Shown: positions 27,465 through 36,145 of the stretch, one piece after another | Layout: the number at the start of each line of letters is the position of its first letter | Position numbering within the stretch: the first letter of the stretch is position 1 | Virus record (IMG/VR): IMGVR_UViG_3300012263_000005 | Span: 1-40,870 of that record | Reading direction: 5' to 3' (one strand) | Source of the DNA: a virus | Length of the DNA stretch: 40,870 nt | The notes under the pieces: generated by a model | Database searches by the model: none | Told to the model about the DNA's origin: nothing | The model's input: the letters and a program-made list of their open reading frames with translations, nothing else | Translations under genes and position numbers: made by a program

Positions 27465-30131
27465 TTATGAGCCGGTTCTAGATGTGCCGTCAGCATTTTG
27501 TGGTCCTGGTAGATTTGAATCATCGATATCTGATGGTGTTTTGATATCAGTTCCGTCTTCAGGTACAAGCGGTACTCCGTCTGCTCTCTCTGAACTAGGC
27601 CCTAGAGGAATGAATCCTCTAGGGAAATCAAAGGCGCCGCCTTCATTCTTGCGAGCACTGAAATGCATAGCATCATCAATCGAAGTCCAGGCGCCGCCCC
27701 AACCTAGTCCATGTTTATTAGCAAGTTGTAGTGTGTTGGGTGGCATGTCTGTCATAGGTGCGTTAGCAGGACGTGGCGAGTAAAATCCATTAGGATATTG
27801 ATTGTGTACTGGGTTTGGTGGATTGATGTCAATAGCGGCGCCGCTGGCATGAACACTCCAGGATCCTCCGCTAACAGTTTGACGTTTAGCATATCCCAAT
27901 AGAGTGCGTATTTCATAACCACTGTCTTCTAGATCATCAATAAATCCTTGGAAATTAGGTACAAACAATTCTGCTACTTGTGTAGTAAGTCCGCGTTTTT
28001 TAGTTTTAATAGTTCCTAAGGGTCCGTCGCCTACAAAGAATCTTGTAGTAATGTTGTCAGGATTTCCTCTAGCTGCGTCAATCTGTTGATCGCCGCTGAA
28101 TGTATTTACAGAGCCCTGAGACTCAGTTCCGTTTACTATAGAACCATCGCCTGTTCCGCCGTCGAATCCTTGTATGTTACCAGAATTAAGAACTGTCTGG
28201 CTGGTGGTAATTGATCCTTTGTTTTTAGCAAATGTATCAGGTGTTACAATTCTATCATTTGGAGGCAACATGCCAGGATCTTCTCTGTCTGTTTGTTCTT
28301 TTTTAAACGCTTGTGGGTTCATGTTTTCGTGATGCGACCAAGGTTCATGCTGTGGTGCTCTTGTTAGTATACTTTCATATGGTACAGGCTGTTGTGCTCC
28401 AGGAAATGTATAAGGTAGTGTAACTGTAGTTAGCGGAGATACTCTGTCAGCATCTAATGCAGCCTGTGCAGTTAATGCATTTTGCGCTGTGACTGCTGGG
28501 GTGCCAGATCCAGCAAGGTCACTGTTCCAATGAATTAGGCGAGCATCACCGGCTATGATCGACCCACCTAATAGATTAATACCAACCGCAGCTTCGTCGT
28601 ATATACTAGCACCGCTTTGTCGTGTAATACTGGCTCCTGCTGTGGTACGAACTTCGCCGCCTGCTTGTTGGCTTAGTAATCCACCCACTGTTAGTCTATA
28701 ACCAAATCCTATATTTGAATCAAAATTAGCAGCTTTTAGCATGTAACTCTGTGCTACATTATCATGCATAGTGCGGCCTGAAGTTCTAAAGAAACTTTGA
28801 CCTGATTTCATATGTGTTGATTTATCTGACAATGTCATAATATCTTGATTAGCGTGGAGATAATAGCTTTCTTTGACTGTGGTGTTTAGATCTAAATCAA
28901 TAGCAACGTCGCCGTTACCCTTAACTGTTAGTTTATAATCATGTCCTACAAAAAAGTTTGTATCCCAAGCACTTTCAACCTGTACACGGCCACTTTCTTT
29001 GTTATCAAGATATTGTGCTCCATCGCTGTATCTAGCAGTGGCTTTCATATTGATGTTGCGGCCGGCTTCTACGTTAAAATCTCTTTCAGCAGTAAAATTA
29101 ATATCATTGTCTGACATGATGCTGATACTGTCTTGAGCATGAATATCAATTTTACCGTCTGATGTTATTTCTATCCATGCTGTGCCGCGACTGTTGCCTA
29201 TGTAGATTAAATCTTCTGAATTGTGTAATAAAATTTGGTGTCCGGTTCTAGTTCTCAATCTAAGCAATTCGTTTTGCGGTATAGTTTCGTCGCCGCCTGT
29301 TTCGCCGGCTCCTTTGTTAATATAGAACGGTGGTCCTTCCTCTGCGTGAGTAGCACGAACAAATTTGTCATCGCCGTCGTCCATTACAAAGCTGGATCCG
29401 CCCAATCTATTAAAGGGCATGTTGGCACGTCTTCCAACGGCTCCTAGTTCTACTCTGGGGTTGCCAGTTCTTTTATCTGCAGGTCCAGGAGTACTCCATC
29501 CAGATACCATACTGGGAGTATCTCGTCTAGCACTGGTTGTGGTTGTGCCTCTAACTTCATCAAAAAGTAGGCCTTGTACTTCTAGCACATTTGTAAAATC
29601 TTTATTGTAGGGTTTTTTAAACAGTGTTGGGTCTACTAGTTCGCCTGTTTCAATAAGTTTGTTGTATTCGCCTACTGGTAATTTAACGCCTGTTAAATTT
29701 TGAGGTGTAGCTTCGGTTGTGCGCTCTGTACTTGCTCTGCCATCAGGAACCATAAAATTCATATAGTCGTCTTGTACACAACCGATCCAGTATCCGAAGT
29801 TAGGATTTCCTTCAGCAAATATCACAAGAACTCTAGTACCTATGTCAGGTGGTACTGCCCAAAATCCATAGCTTTTTTGAGTATTGGCATATCCGTCGTC
29901 AAGGTTTATGCCTCGGCTAGAAGTAACTCCATAGAACGGTGACAGATATCTCACTGTTAATATTTCGCCGCTGCGTTCTGGACTGTTGCCTGCACCGGTA
30001 TATTTTAATATTTCTACTTCAAGTGATCCCATATATTTTGGATCAAGATTGTTTACTATAAGAGCTTCATATGGTCCTGAGTTTTTTATTATTGTGCCGC
30101 TAGCTGCGGTTCTTGTATAGCTGGATGCCAT
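27465..30131 (-). CDS. 5: Baseplate hub/spike protein gp5 with M15 peptidase domain
   Basis: Central hub protein whose trimer forms the cell-puncturing needle. Domains in order: an OB fold near residues 25-130 (VNNLDPKYMGSLEVEIL, PPDIGTRVLVIFAEGNPNFGYWIG); a hub region; a beta-helix-like needle about 320-480 built of short V/I-x-x-x-x repeats (KIDIHAQDSISIMSDNDINF, NVEAGRNINMKA); a linker; and a C-terminal VanY/D-Ala-D-Ala peptidase (M15) domain about 700-850. Zinc-ligand pattern is intact: His761 and Asp768 (SVHASGAAIDI) and His823 (DDAMHF), with a GLGWGGAW stretch between. T4 gp5 instead carries a lysozyme domain before the needle, so wall cutting here would be peptide-bond cleavage. At 888 aa it exceeds T4 gp5 (575 aa). 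Start overlaps the upstream muramidase-like gene by one base (TAATG). Confidence 0.9.
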   Translation of the reverse strand: MASSYTRTAASGTIIKNSGPYEALIVNNLDPKYMGSLEVEILKYTGAGNSPERSGEILTVRYLSPFYGVTSSRGINLDDGYANTQKSYGFWAVPPDIGTRVLVIFAEGNPNFGYWIGCVQDDYMNFMVPDGRASTERTTEATPQNLTGVKLPVGEYNKLIETGELVDPTLFKKPYNKDFTNVLEVQGLLFDEVRGTTTTSARRDTPSMVSGWSTPGPADKRTGNPRVELGAVGRRANMPFNRLGGSSFVMDDGDDKFVRATHAEEGPPFYINKGAGETGGDETIPQNELLRLRTRTGHQILLHNSEDLIYIGNSRGTAWIEITSDGKIDIHAQDSISIMSDNDINFTAERDFNVEAGRNINMKATARYSDGAQYLDNKESGRVQVESAWDTNFFVGHDYKLTVKGNGDVAIDLDLNTTVKESYYLHANQDIMTLSDKSTHMKSGQSFFRTSGRTMHDNVAQSYMLKAANFDSNIGFGYRLTVGGLLSQQAGGEVRTTAGASITRQSGASIYDEAAVGINLLGGSIIAGDARLIHWNSDLAGSGTPAVTAQNALTAQAALDADRVSPLTTVTLPYTFPGAQQPVPYESILTRAPQHEPWSHHENMNPQAFKKEQTDREDPGMLPPNDRIVTPDTFAKNKGSITTSQTVLNSGNIQGFDGGTGDGSIVNGTESQGSVNTFSGDQQIDAARGNPDNITTRFFVGDGPLGTIKTKKRGLTTQVAELFVPNFQGFIDDLEDSGYEIRTLLGYAKRQTVSGGSWSVHASGAAIDINPPNPVHNQYPNGFYSPRPANAPMTDMPPNTLQLANKHGLGWGGAWTSIDDAMHFSARKNEGGAFDFPRGFIPLGPSSERADGVPLVPEDGTDIKTPSDIDDSNLPGPQNADGTSRTGS
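27600..27624. repeat. Perfect inverted repeat, 10-bp stem, 5-base loop
   Basis: CCCTAGAGGA, then ATGAA, then TCCTCTAGGG. The stem is perfect and lies within the last 55 codons of gp5, just after the peptidase domain. No T-run follows it on the minus strand, so it does not look like an intrinsic terminator. Confidence 0.6.
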
Positions 30132-31486
30132 TATTGAGGTCCTACGTTGTTAGCAGATGGAAAGGCTTTATCTGGTCTAGTTTGTCCTGGTCTTGTCGGT
30201 ATAGTTATTGGGACAGGGCCGTCCGTTCTATTAGAAATGGTAGGCTCAGCGTTTTGTAACACTTCCAGCTGTCTTGTTACAGCACTGGCAAAATCAGTAG
30301 CACTTGTTGATTGACCGCCGGTGAGTGCTGAATTAATAGCACTTTCATTGAACAGTGAACTTGCCCTCTCTACTAGATTAGATAACACAGCACCAGGATC
30401 TGCTAGAGTGCTTAGTGCCTCACTAATATTAGATTGTAGATCACTAGACAGAGCAGATTCAGTGCTGTCTGCGACTGGTCCTGTTGTTGGCGGTTCTACG
30501 CCACTGTTGGTTGTAGCTACTCTAGCCAATCCAATATTGCCATTTATTACAGGTGATGCTGAGGCTGGTCCAGTTCCGTGTATGCCTAGATCTTTTATTT
30601 TTTCTCCAGTCCTAAAGTCATATCTATCATCTAGTGGATCTGTAGTTCTATACTGATAAACAGCGCCTGTTGCAGCCGGTAAAATAGTCGAAGGTATTGG
30701 TCTAGAGCCTGCATTTCCTCCTGTATACGCACCTACTCCTACTCCTGCGGCTTGCGCAGCAATTTGCGCTCTTGGAGTAGTTCCCGCTGCTGGGGCGGCG
30801 GTGTTAGGGCCGTCGGGCGCTAAAGAAATAGTTCTTATATTTCCAGTTTCGGCAGCAAGTATATCTTCTAATTCTTGATATATTGTGTTGGTGCCTTGTT
30901 CTCTTGTTTGTATCCTGTCAGGATCTGTGAGGGATAGATTGGAGTGTATATCGACTTTTGACCTATTATTTGGAGATTCTACTAATGGTTGTATATACTC
31001 TCCATTTTTATCTTTCACATAGTCAGCATAGTAAGTTTCACCTTTACGCACCGGTCTAAAATGTCCTTGCATAGCATAAGGCACAGGCATCGAAGCAAAT
31101 TCTTGTGCTAGTTTAATCATGAATCTATCAGTGGATAGTGTTCCTGCTAGCCATTGATCTGACTGTCTAGTTCTTAATACATACATTATTAATGCATCCT
31201 GTACATCGGGTGTAAATCTAATTCTTGTAGTATTAATGCCTATTAATCCTATAGTATATCGTAATGTTTTTCGAATAAATTGATATCGACCAGCGGCTGA
31301 GCCTTGGTTAGCTGCTATCCTTTGTGTTTGAAAACGATCAACTTCAGCCAGGGTTATTTGTGTAAGCTGTGGATTAGAAGAATTAGGGACTATGCTAGTA
31401 TAAGGATCGACTCCGGCTGTTGCTTCTCCTCTAGCCACAAAAGATAATAGCTGCATTTCTTTATCTGAAATTCTTATTTCTGTCAT
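30131..31486 (-). CDS. Tail-associated muramidase / lytic-transglycosylase-like protein (451 aa)
   Basis: The N-terminal ~160 residues resemble phage muramidases of the lambda-R / GH104-like fold: an early ARGEATAG-x(3)-Y segment with candidate catalytic Glu21, followed by SAAGRYQFIRKTL (residues 63-73), the loop that shapes the sugar-binding cleft in this group, and then helices (VQDALIMYVLRTRQSDQWLAG, IKLAQEFASMPVP). The rest (about 200-451) is low-complexity Ala/Thr/Pro/Gly with helical stretches and may anchor the enzyme in the baseplate. Placed directly upstream of gp5 with a one-base overlap, it probably supplies the glycan-cutting activity that T4 builds into gp5. No signal peptide, so it acts from the virion and not as a secreted lysin. 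Catalytic assignment is by motif only. Confidence 0.7.
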   Translation of the reverse strand: MTEIRISDKEMQLLSFVARGEATAGVDPYTSIVPNSSNPQLTQITLAEVDRFQTQRIAANQGSAAGRYQFIRKTLRYTIGLIGINTTRIRFTPDVQDALIMYVLRTRQSDQWLAGTLSTDRFMIKLAQEFASMPVPYAMQGHFRPVRKGETYYADYVKDKNGEYIQPLVESPNNRSKVDIHSNLSLTDPDRIQTREQGTNTIYQELEDILAAETGNIRTISLAPDGPNTAAPAAGTTPRAQIAAQAAGVGVGAYTGGNAGSRPIPSTILPAATGAVYQYRTTDPLDDRYDFRTGEKIKDLGIHGTGPASASPVINGNIGLARVATTNSGVEPPTTGPVADSTESALSSDLQSNISEALSTLADPGAVLSNLVERASSLFNESAINSALTGGQSTSATDFASAVTRQLEVLQNAEPTISNRTDGPVPITIPTRPGQTRPDKAFPSANNVGPQ

Positions 31487-31516
31487 TTGTCTTTTTTACC
31501 TTGCGCTAATCAATAG

Positions 31517-31591
31517 CTATACTTTAATATAATTAGTTTGTTGATGTGCGCTAGAACGCAAACTGGCTTTCTGTTTATATGGTTGCGACAT
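31517..31591 (-). CDS. Possible 24-aa basic peptide
   Basis: In the 119-base gap between two tail genes an ATG at 31591 opens a 24-codon frame ending in TAG, preceded by AGGAAAA at a usable spacing of about 9 bases. The product begins MSQPYKQKASLRSSAHQQTN and is basic and Ser/Gln-rich; no domain can be recognised. The gap is unusually large for this tightly packed operon, which is the main reason to consider it coding. It could equally be untranslated spacer. Confidence 0.3.
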   Translation of the reverse strand: MSQPYKQKASLRSSAHQQTNYIKV

Positions 31592-31605
31592 TAATTATTT
31601 TCCTA

Positions 31606-34600
31606 TTAAACACTAGAATTGCCTTGTTGACTGTCAATTTTTTGAGCACGGCTTTGGTCTATTGCAGATTGACCGGAAGTATTTTGTCCAGGTCTTGTTA
31701 GTCTTGGTGCAGCACTACCAGTTCTTAGTGGAATCGGCGGCTGGGAATTAATGCCAGAACGTCCAATACTATTGAGAACATTATTAACTTCATCATTTCG
31801 AAATTGATCTAAGTCAAAAATTTCTGTATTAGAAGCAGAATCTGCACTTTGTCCAGGAAACACTCCAGTCCTTGGATCAAATGTTACTCCGCCTGCTCTT
31901 ACAACTGGTGGTAGTCTCGATCCAGGTCTAGCTGCTTGACCTGAACCAGCAACTGTGCCGTCAGAATTAAATGTAGCACCTGTGGCTATATTTTGGGCAC
32001 GCTGCTGTCTTAAAGCGGCATCGTCAGTAGACGCAAAGCCTTCGACTATGCTGGCGGAATTATCTATAGCTAGTATGCCTGTATTTTCGGTAGTAGATTC
32101 GGCGTCTTGTCCTCTGCGTCTTATCAGTTTAATTGTTTGTTCGAAACGACCTTTAGAAAAATTATTAGTAACTGCCCAGCAACTGAACAATCCACTAAAC
32201 TGAGATACAACTTGTGGGAACTCCATAGTAGCACCTTCTATCTGATAATCGAACGGTGTTTTAAAATTAACTACTACAAACACTTCATTTTGCATATAAT
32301 TCATTGTGCCGTCTGTGGTAAGGTTAGGACTACCGGCGGCAGATTGACCAATATAATTTCCAGTCTGTTGTGGTAAGAAAAATGGATCACCTATGATACG
32401 CATTTCTGCTGTGATTAGATCTGACCATTGATTTAGTAGAGTATTTTGAAACATCTGTGCTACTCTTAACTGGACGTTGTCTGACCTAGAAAGAGAGTTA
32501 GGATTTTGTCCGAATTCAGTAACTTCTTCGATTGTTGTGTTTGTTTCGCTGCTTTCTGATTGTCTCGGTGCCGGAAGCAGAGAAGTTCCTTGTGCCGAAT
32601 CGTTGCCTGTTATAACAGACTTGTTGCCAAAGGTTCCGGCACCACCGGGATTTTGTGCAAAATTTGATAGGGCAGTTGTTATATATGCCAAATTGAAATT
32701 TATATCAAAATCTAGCACGTCTTCGTTAACACCAGTATAGATATAATTGTATTCTTTAGCGGCACTGTCTTTGAGCCCTTGAGTGTTTTTTGGTATTTCG
32801 TTAGGGCCGCAGTGTTTTGCCTCATCAAGGGAATAGGTAATTACATTGTAAACATAGATTCTAGCAGGGCGGCCTCTTTCATCTATACTTGTTTCTGTTT
32901 CATCTATATACACCTGTGTTTGTATTTTAAACCATTTTCTAGTTCCGTTAGCGTCGCTGTCTGCTGTGGCATTTTCAGCAGCATATTCGCTCGACAGTAA
33001 GACACCGGTGATTATATTTACAATTGTATCATTTTGATGAAATTGATGTACTCTAGATTTTTCATTAGGAGATAATGTTATATCTGCAGAGTTATTAGTG
33101 TCAGTTTTTTGGTCACGGACTTGACTACCGTCACCCATAGGAGCATCTCCGCTGGATCCGCTATCTTCGTCGATTAGGCTTTTTCCTATAGCATTCATTC
33201 TGCTGGTATCATTAGCAAAATTGTTTAACAATTCAAAAAGTTGCGAACTGGGCGGCACTACTACTGGGTCAAATTCTCCCTCAGGTGCTGATGCTAGTCC
33301 TTGAGATATGGCAACCTGTTCTGCTGGCGTTGTTAGAGAGTCTGGACTTGTGTAGGTTCCTGCTATTACTTCAGCATAGTCGGTTAATTTTTGCGGAAAA
33401 GCAATGATGTATCTATCACCTGTAGACAAAACATCGTTGTCTTCAAGATTGGCTATTCTATCGTTTAACGCAGCACTTACAGAATTAACTTCTCCGTTTA
33501 GAACTTCGTGAACTGTTCTGCCCACAGCATTTATAGTGGTCATACTTTTATTGACAGAGTCACCCAGTCCAGTTTCACTATATGCAACTGCTTCTACATC
33601 GTAGACACTGCCTTGGCCACTAACATTGAATTCCATATTGATTATATTAATCGGAATAAAAATAGGTGCTGTAACAAAATTAGCATCTGTTTCACCGTCT
33701 TCGTTCCATCCTGCAAAGTCTATTCTCAAACAGAATGGTACACCTATAACATTGTCATACCCTTGTTCTGTAGCAGATCCTATGATTGCTTGAACAAAAT
33801 TACCCATGCTGTAGGGTTCTGTTACTTTGAATCTAATAGTAGTTCCCATAGCCAAACCTGTGTTTGAGTTAGGAACGATCACAGCATCTATTTCTAAATC
33901 GTCTATGAAATATTCCGCATGATCTCTAATAGGGACTCCAAAAGCAGTAAATGAATTGCCTGCTGCTTCGTCTAATACTTGATAACGGTTGCTGTATTGT
34001 CCGCCACCTGAACGAATTATGTATTTGTTAAATCCGTTACTTCTGTATAATTCAGGTCGATTGTATTCGCTAGCACTTAAAACACCTAATGTGAGAATAT
34101 AATTGAAACTGTTATGATTTCTCAAAGGGTTTGGTATTTTGCTACGGCTGGCGCTTTTGTCGGCAGCTACTCCTACTCCTCTTATTAAATTTCTAAGAGC
34201 AGAAAATGTATCATCTACAAAATCTTCTAGATTTGAAGTATCACCTATTTCTTCGATTTCCTGTCTAAGAGTATCAAAATCTCCACCCACAGCAAATGCT
34301 AGTTCAGACAAACTTCTAGGTATTACATTTATAATATTTGTAGAAAATTGTTCAAGGTCAAAGTTTCCTATCAGTGAACTCAGTTGTCCAAATGTTGTGC
34401 CAGAAGTAAGACTGGTCACAGCCCCAGTGATTCCACTTATTGTGTTTGTAAAATTAGATACTACAGATCCTATCTGTCCAATTTGACCCAGTTGTCCAAC
34501 TGCTGATCCTTGGCCTGAGGATAACAATTGATTTACGTTTACACTTCCTAGTCCTGAAAGACTTGATATTTGATTAGTTATGCTTGAAAAATTGTTAGCA

Positions 34601-34785
34601 GCAGAGCCTATACTTTGAAATCCGTTGGTTATTTCTCTGGCATTGATATTAACAGAACCAATTTGGCTTTGTGCAGCACCTTGATTAACAGCACCAGTCA
34701 AGGATTGTATATTTGACAAACTAGAATTTAATTGTCTATTTACTTTATTAATTGATGTAGATATGCTTCCAAATTTCAATGCCAT
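31606..34785 (-). CDS. Large baseplate/tail structural protein (1059 aa)
   Basis: Not assigned to a named T4 gene with certainty. The first ~130 residues are Ser/Asn/Gly/Gln-rich with spaced hydrophobics (TSINKVNRQLNSSLSNIQSL), suggesting a helical or coiled-coil assembly region like the start of the 325-aa neighbour. Around residues 200-400 is a folded core with NHNSFNYILTLGVLSASEYN, FIDDLEIDAVIVPN, FKVTEPYSMGNFVQAI and PFCLRIDFAGW, a block I recall from large T4-like cyanophage virion proteins. The C-terminal ~200 residues are again low-complexity. No membrane segments. It begins one base after gp53 ends, so it is co-translated with baseplate wedge and tube-cap proteins; a baseplate-tube junction role is the best guess. 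Confidence 0.75.
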   Translation of the reverse strand: MALKFGSISTSINKVNRQLNSSLSNIQSLTGAVNQGAAQSQIGSVNINAREITNGFQSIGSAANNFSSITNQISSLSGLGSVNVNQLLSSGQGSAVGQLGQIGQIGSVVSNFTNTISGITGAVTSLTSGTTFGQLSSLIGNFDLEQFSTNIINVIPRSLSELAFAVGGDFDTLRQEIEEIGDTSNLEDFVDDTFSALRNLIRGVGVAADKSASRSKIPNPLRNHNSFNYILTLGVLSASEYNRPELYRSNGFNKYIIRSGGGQYSNRYQVLDEAAGNSFTAFGVPIRDHAEYFIDDLEIDAVIVPNSNTGLAMGTTIRFKVTEPYSMGNFVQAIIGSATEQGYDNVIGVPFCLRIDFAGWNEDGETDANFVTAPIFIPINIINMEFNVSGQGSVYDVEAVAYSETGLGDSVNKSMTTINAVGRTVHEVLNGEVNSVSAALNDRIANLEDNDVLSTGDRYIIAFPQKLTDYAEVIAGTYTSPDSLTTPAEQVAISQGLASAPEGEFDPVVVPPSSQLFELLNNFANDTSRMNAIGKSLIDEDSGSSGDAPMGDGSQVRDQKTDTNNSADITLSPNEKSRVHQFHQNDTIVNIITGVLLSSEYAAENATADSDANGTRKWFKIQTQVYIDETETSIDERGRPARIYVYNVITYSLDEAKHCGPNEIPKNTQGLKDSAAKEYNYIYTGVNEDVLDFDINFNLAYITTALSNFAQNPGGAGTFGNKSVITGNDSAQGTSLLPAPRQSESSETNTTIEEVTEFGQNPNSLSRSDNVQLRVAQMFQNTLLNQWSDLITAEMRIIGDPFFLPQQTGNYIGQSAAGSPNLTTDGTMNYMQNEVFVVVNFKTPFDYQIEGATMEFPQVVSQFSGLFSCWAVTNNFSKGRFEQTIKLIRRRGQDAESTTENTGILAIDNSASIVEGFASTDDAALRQQRAQNIATGATFNSDGTVAGSGQAARPGSRLPPVVRAGGVTFDPRTGVFPGQSADSASNTEIFDLDQFRNDEVNNVLNSIGRSGINSQPPIPLRTGSAAPRLTRPGQNTSGQSAIDQSRAQKIDSQQGNSSV

Positions 34786-34786
34786 A

Positions 34787-35086
34787 TCAGTAACCTAATG
34801 TTTTCTTTAAATTATTACCCTGAGGTAGATAGATCTTTGTTCCTGCTACAAAATCATAGATTGGGTCTTTTATAATATCTGGATTTCTCTGAGCAAATAC
34901 CCACCAAAGTTCTTTTTTACCGTAAAGGTCATATGCTAGTAGATCTGGTCTACGAGTATAGCTGGGAGTTATTTCATATAAAACATCATTACCTGCTACT
35001 GGAACAGATCTTGGTTTTAGAATATCTAAATATCCTGACGGATTGATAGGTGTGTTTGCGTATGCTCCTAGATTTTTATTAGCCAT
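34787..35086 (-). CDS. 53: Baseplate wedge protein gp53 (short form)
   Basis: 99-aa protein with the gp53 core: YEITPSYTRRPDLLAYDLYG, then KKELWWVFAQRNPDIIKDPI and a C-terminal DFVAGTKIYLP strand resembling the end of a LysM-like fold. In T4 gp53 the matching part is the segment in which a short-chain LysM-like region reads Y-G-x-x-x-L-Y-W-V-L; T4 gp53 is 196 aa, so this version keeps little beyond that core. gp53 finishes the baseplate wedge and lets wedges join around the hub. Its start overlaps the preceding stop by one base (TAATG), and it ends one base before the next gene. Confidence 0.85.
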   Translation of the reverse strand: MANKNLGAYANTPINPSGYLDILKPRSVPVAGNDVLYEITPSYTRRPDLLAYDLYGKKELWWVFAQRNPDIIKDPIYDFVAGTKIYLPQGNNLKKTLGY

Positions 35087-36063
35087 TATACAAATCCTTC
35101 CGGTCCGTTAACGTGTCTACCTGCTGCAAAGTCTTGTAGGCTAAATCTAGACTGACTGCGTCGAGCATAGTTTGGAGCACAGGTAACTGTGAACACACAC
35201 TGGGTAGGAACATAATTTACTTTACCGTTTTCTTCTACAGTACAAGGAATATAATCTACGTCTTGCGGAAGGTCTGTGGTAAAGTTTGTGATCAATACTG
35301 GAATATTATTGAGAACATAAGTTCCGTAGCCATTTAGTCTTGCTATAAGTGGTGGATTTCCCAACGAACTACTACTGGATCCATAAAACATTTTGGTCAT
35401 GGTTCTTAGATAGTGTAAACAAGCTAGCCAGTATAATGCGTCAGCTTCATTTTCTTGTATAAATTCTCCAGTCACTGTGATATTGTCAACTTGACTGTTT
35501 TCGTAGGCATGATAAACATAGTTTGTATGTGTAGGATGAACCTGTGAATAATTAGCAGTGTGACTGAGTAGTATTGTTGGTGTAAAGGGAAATATCATTC
35601 TATTACCAGTACTGCCTAATACACTCAGCACCTCGCCGCCGGTGTCCATAAGTATCTGCGGTACACTTAGACTTACACGCCAATCGCTAGCATCGGCTGT
35701 TGAAATATTTGAACTGATAATAGCACGACTGATGTTTCTACTCTGCGGAGCAGCGTTGAATCCTACATTCTGTGCTACGTTGCCTATCATTCTTATAGAA
35801 GTACCGATATTTCCAATGCCGCCTCTGCCGCCGTTGATTAGATTGTCAACCACACCCAGCGTGTTTCTTACATTTCTAACAGTGTCACTGATTTCATTTG
35901 CTGCTCTTCCGAGAGGATTAGTACTGACCAATGTTTGAAATTGACTAGCACTGCGATTTATATTAGCAGTGAATCCGTTAATGGTTTGGCTTACCTGTCG
36001 TATGTTTCCAAACGCATTTCCGATGCTGTTATTAAGTCTGTTAAACCCGCTGAATATTGACAT
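35086..36063 (-). CDS. Baseplate tail-tube cap/junction protein (gp48/gp54-like)
   Basis: First gene of the minus-strand cluster (325 aa). The N-terminal ~100 residues are Asn/Gly/Ile-rich, with repeated N-x-x-G/I-x-N spacing that suggests an extended helical assembly arm. The C-terminal ~200 residues form a folded domain (FPFTPTILLSHTANYSQVHP, YHAYENSQVDNITVTGEF, ADALYWLACLHYLRTMTKMFYG) ending in NIPVLITNFTTDLPQDVDYI. The overall shape fits tube-initiator or cap proteins such as T4 gp48 and gp54, which have the same kind of late beta domain and seed tube polymerisation on the hub, and the neighbourhood (gp53, gp5, gp25, gp6) fits too. Which of the two it replaces cannot be decided by eye. 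Confidence 0.65.
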   Translation of the reverse strand: MSIFSGFNRLNNSIGNAFGNIRQVSQTINGFTANINRSASQFQTLVSTNPLGRAANEISDTVRNVRNTLGVVDNLINGGRGGIGNIGTSIRMIGNVAQNVGFNAAPQSRNISRAIISSNISTADASDWRVSLSVPQILMDTGGEVLSVLGSTGNRMIFPFTPTILLSHTANYSQVHPTHTNYVYHAYENSQVDNITVTGEFIQENEADALYWLACLHYLRTMTKMFYGSSSSSLGNPPLIARLNGYGTYVLNNIPVLITNFTTDLPQDVDYIPCTVEENGKVNYVPTQCVFTVTCAPNYARRSQSRFSLQDFAAGRHVNGPEGFV

Positions 36064-36083
36064 AACCTATTGATCTCCAGCAG

Positions 36084-36090
36084 TATTTAG
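36084..36090 (-). promoter_or_regulatory. Late promoter motif CTAAATA
   Basis: The minus strand reads CTAAATACTG 20 bases before the ATG at 36063, at the head of the whole tail cluster. It directly abuts the -35 box of the oppositely directed gp55 promoter (36091). Confidence 0.5.
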
Positions 36091-36119
36091 TTGACAAAAT
36101 TAACTGCGTATATTATAAT
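36091..36119 (+). promoter_or_regulatory. Consensus sigma70 promoter for gp55
   Basis: TTGACA (36091-36096), a 17-base spacer and TATAAT (36114-36119): both hexamers and the spacing match the bacterial housekeeping consensus exactly. It points at gp55, whose start is 27 bases beyond the -10 box. This suggests early transcription by unmodified host polymerase. Confidence 0.88.
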
Positions 36120-36135
36120 AAATAAGTAAACTCCT

Positions 36136-36140
36136 GGAGG
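36136..36140 (+). promoter_or_regulatory. Shine-Dalgarno for gp55 (GGAGG)
   Basis: GGAGG five bases before a GTG codon at 36146 fixes the non-ATG start of gp55. Confidence 0.8.
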
Positions 36141-36145
36141 AACAA

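Noticed and set aside
33508-33867. Plus-strand 119-aa frame and similar plus-strand frames across 1-36000
   Set aside because: They lie opposite long, well-supported tail genes, lack ribosome sites and show no recognisable domains.
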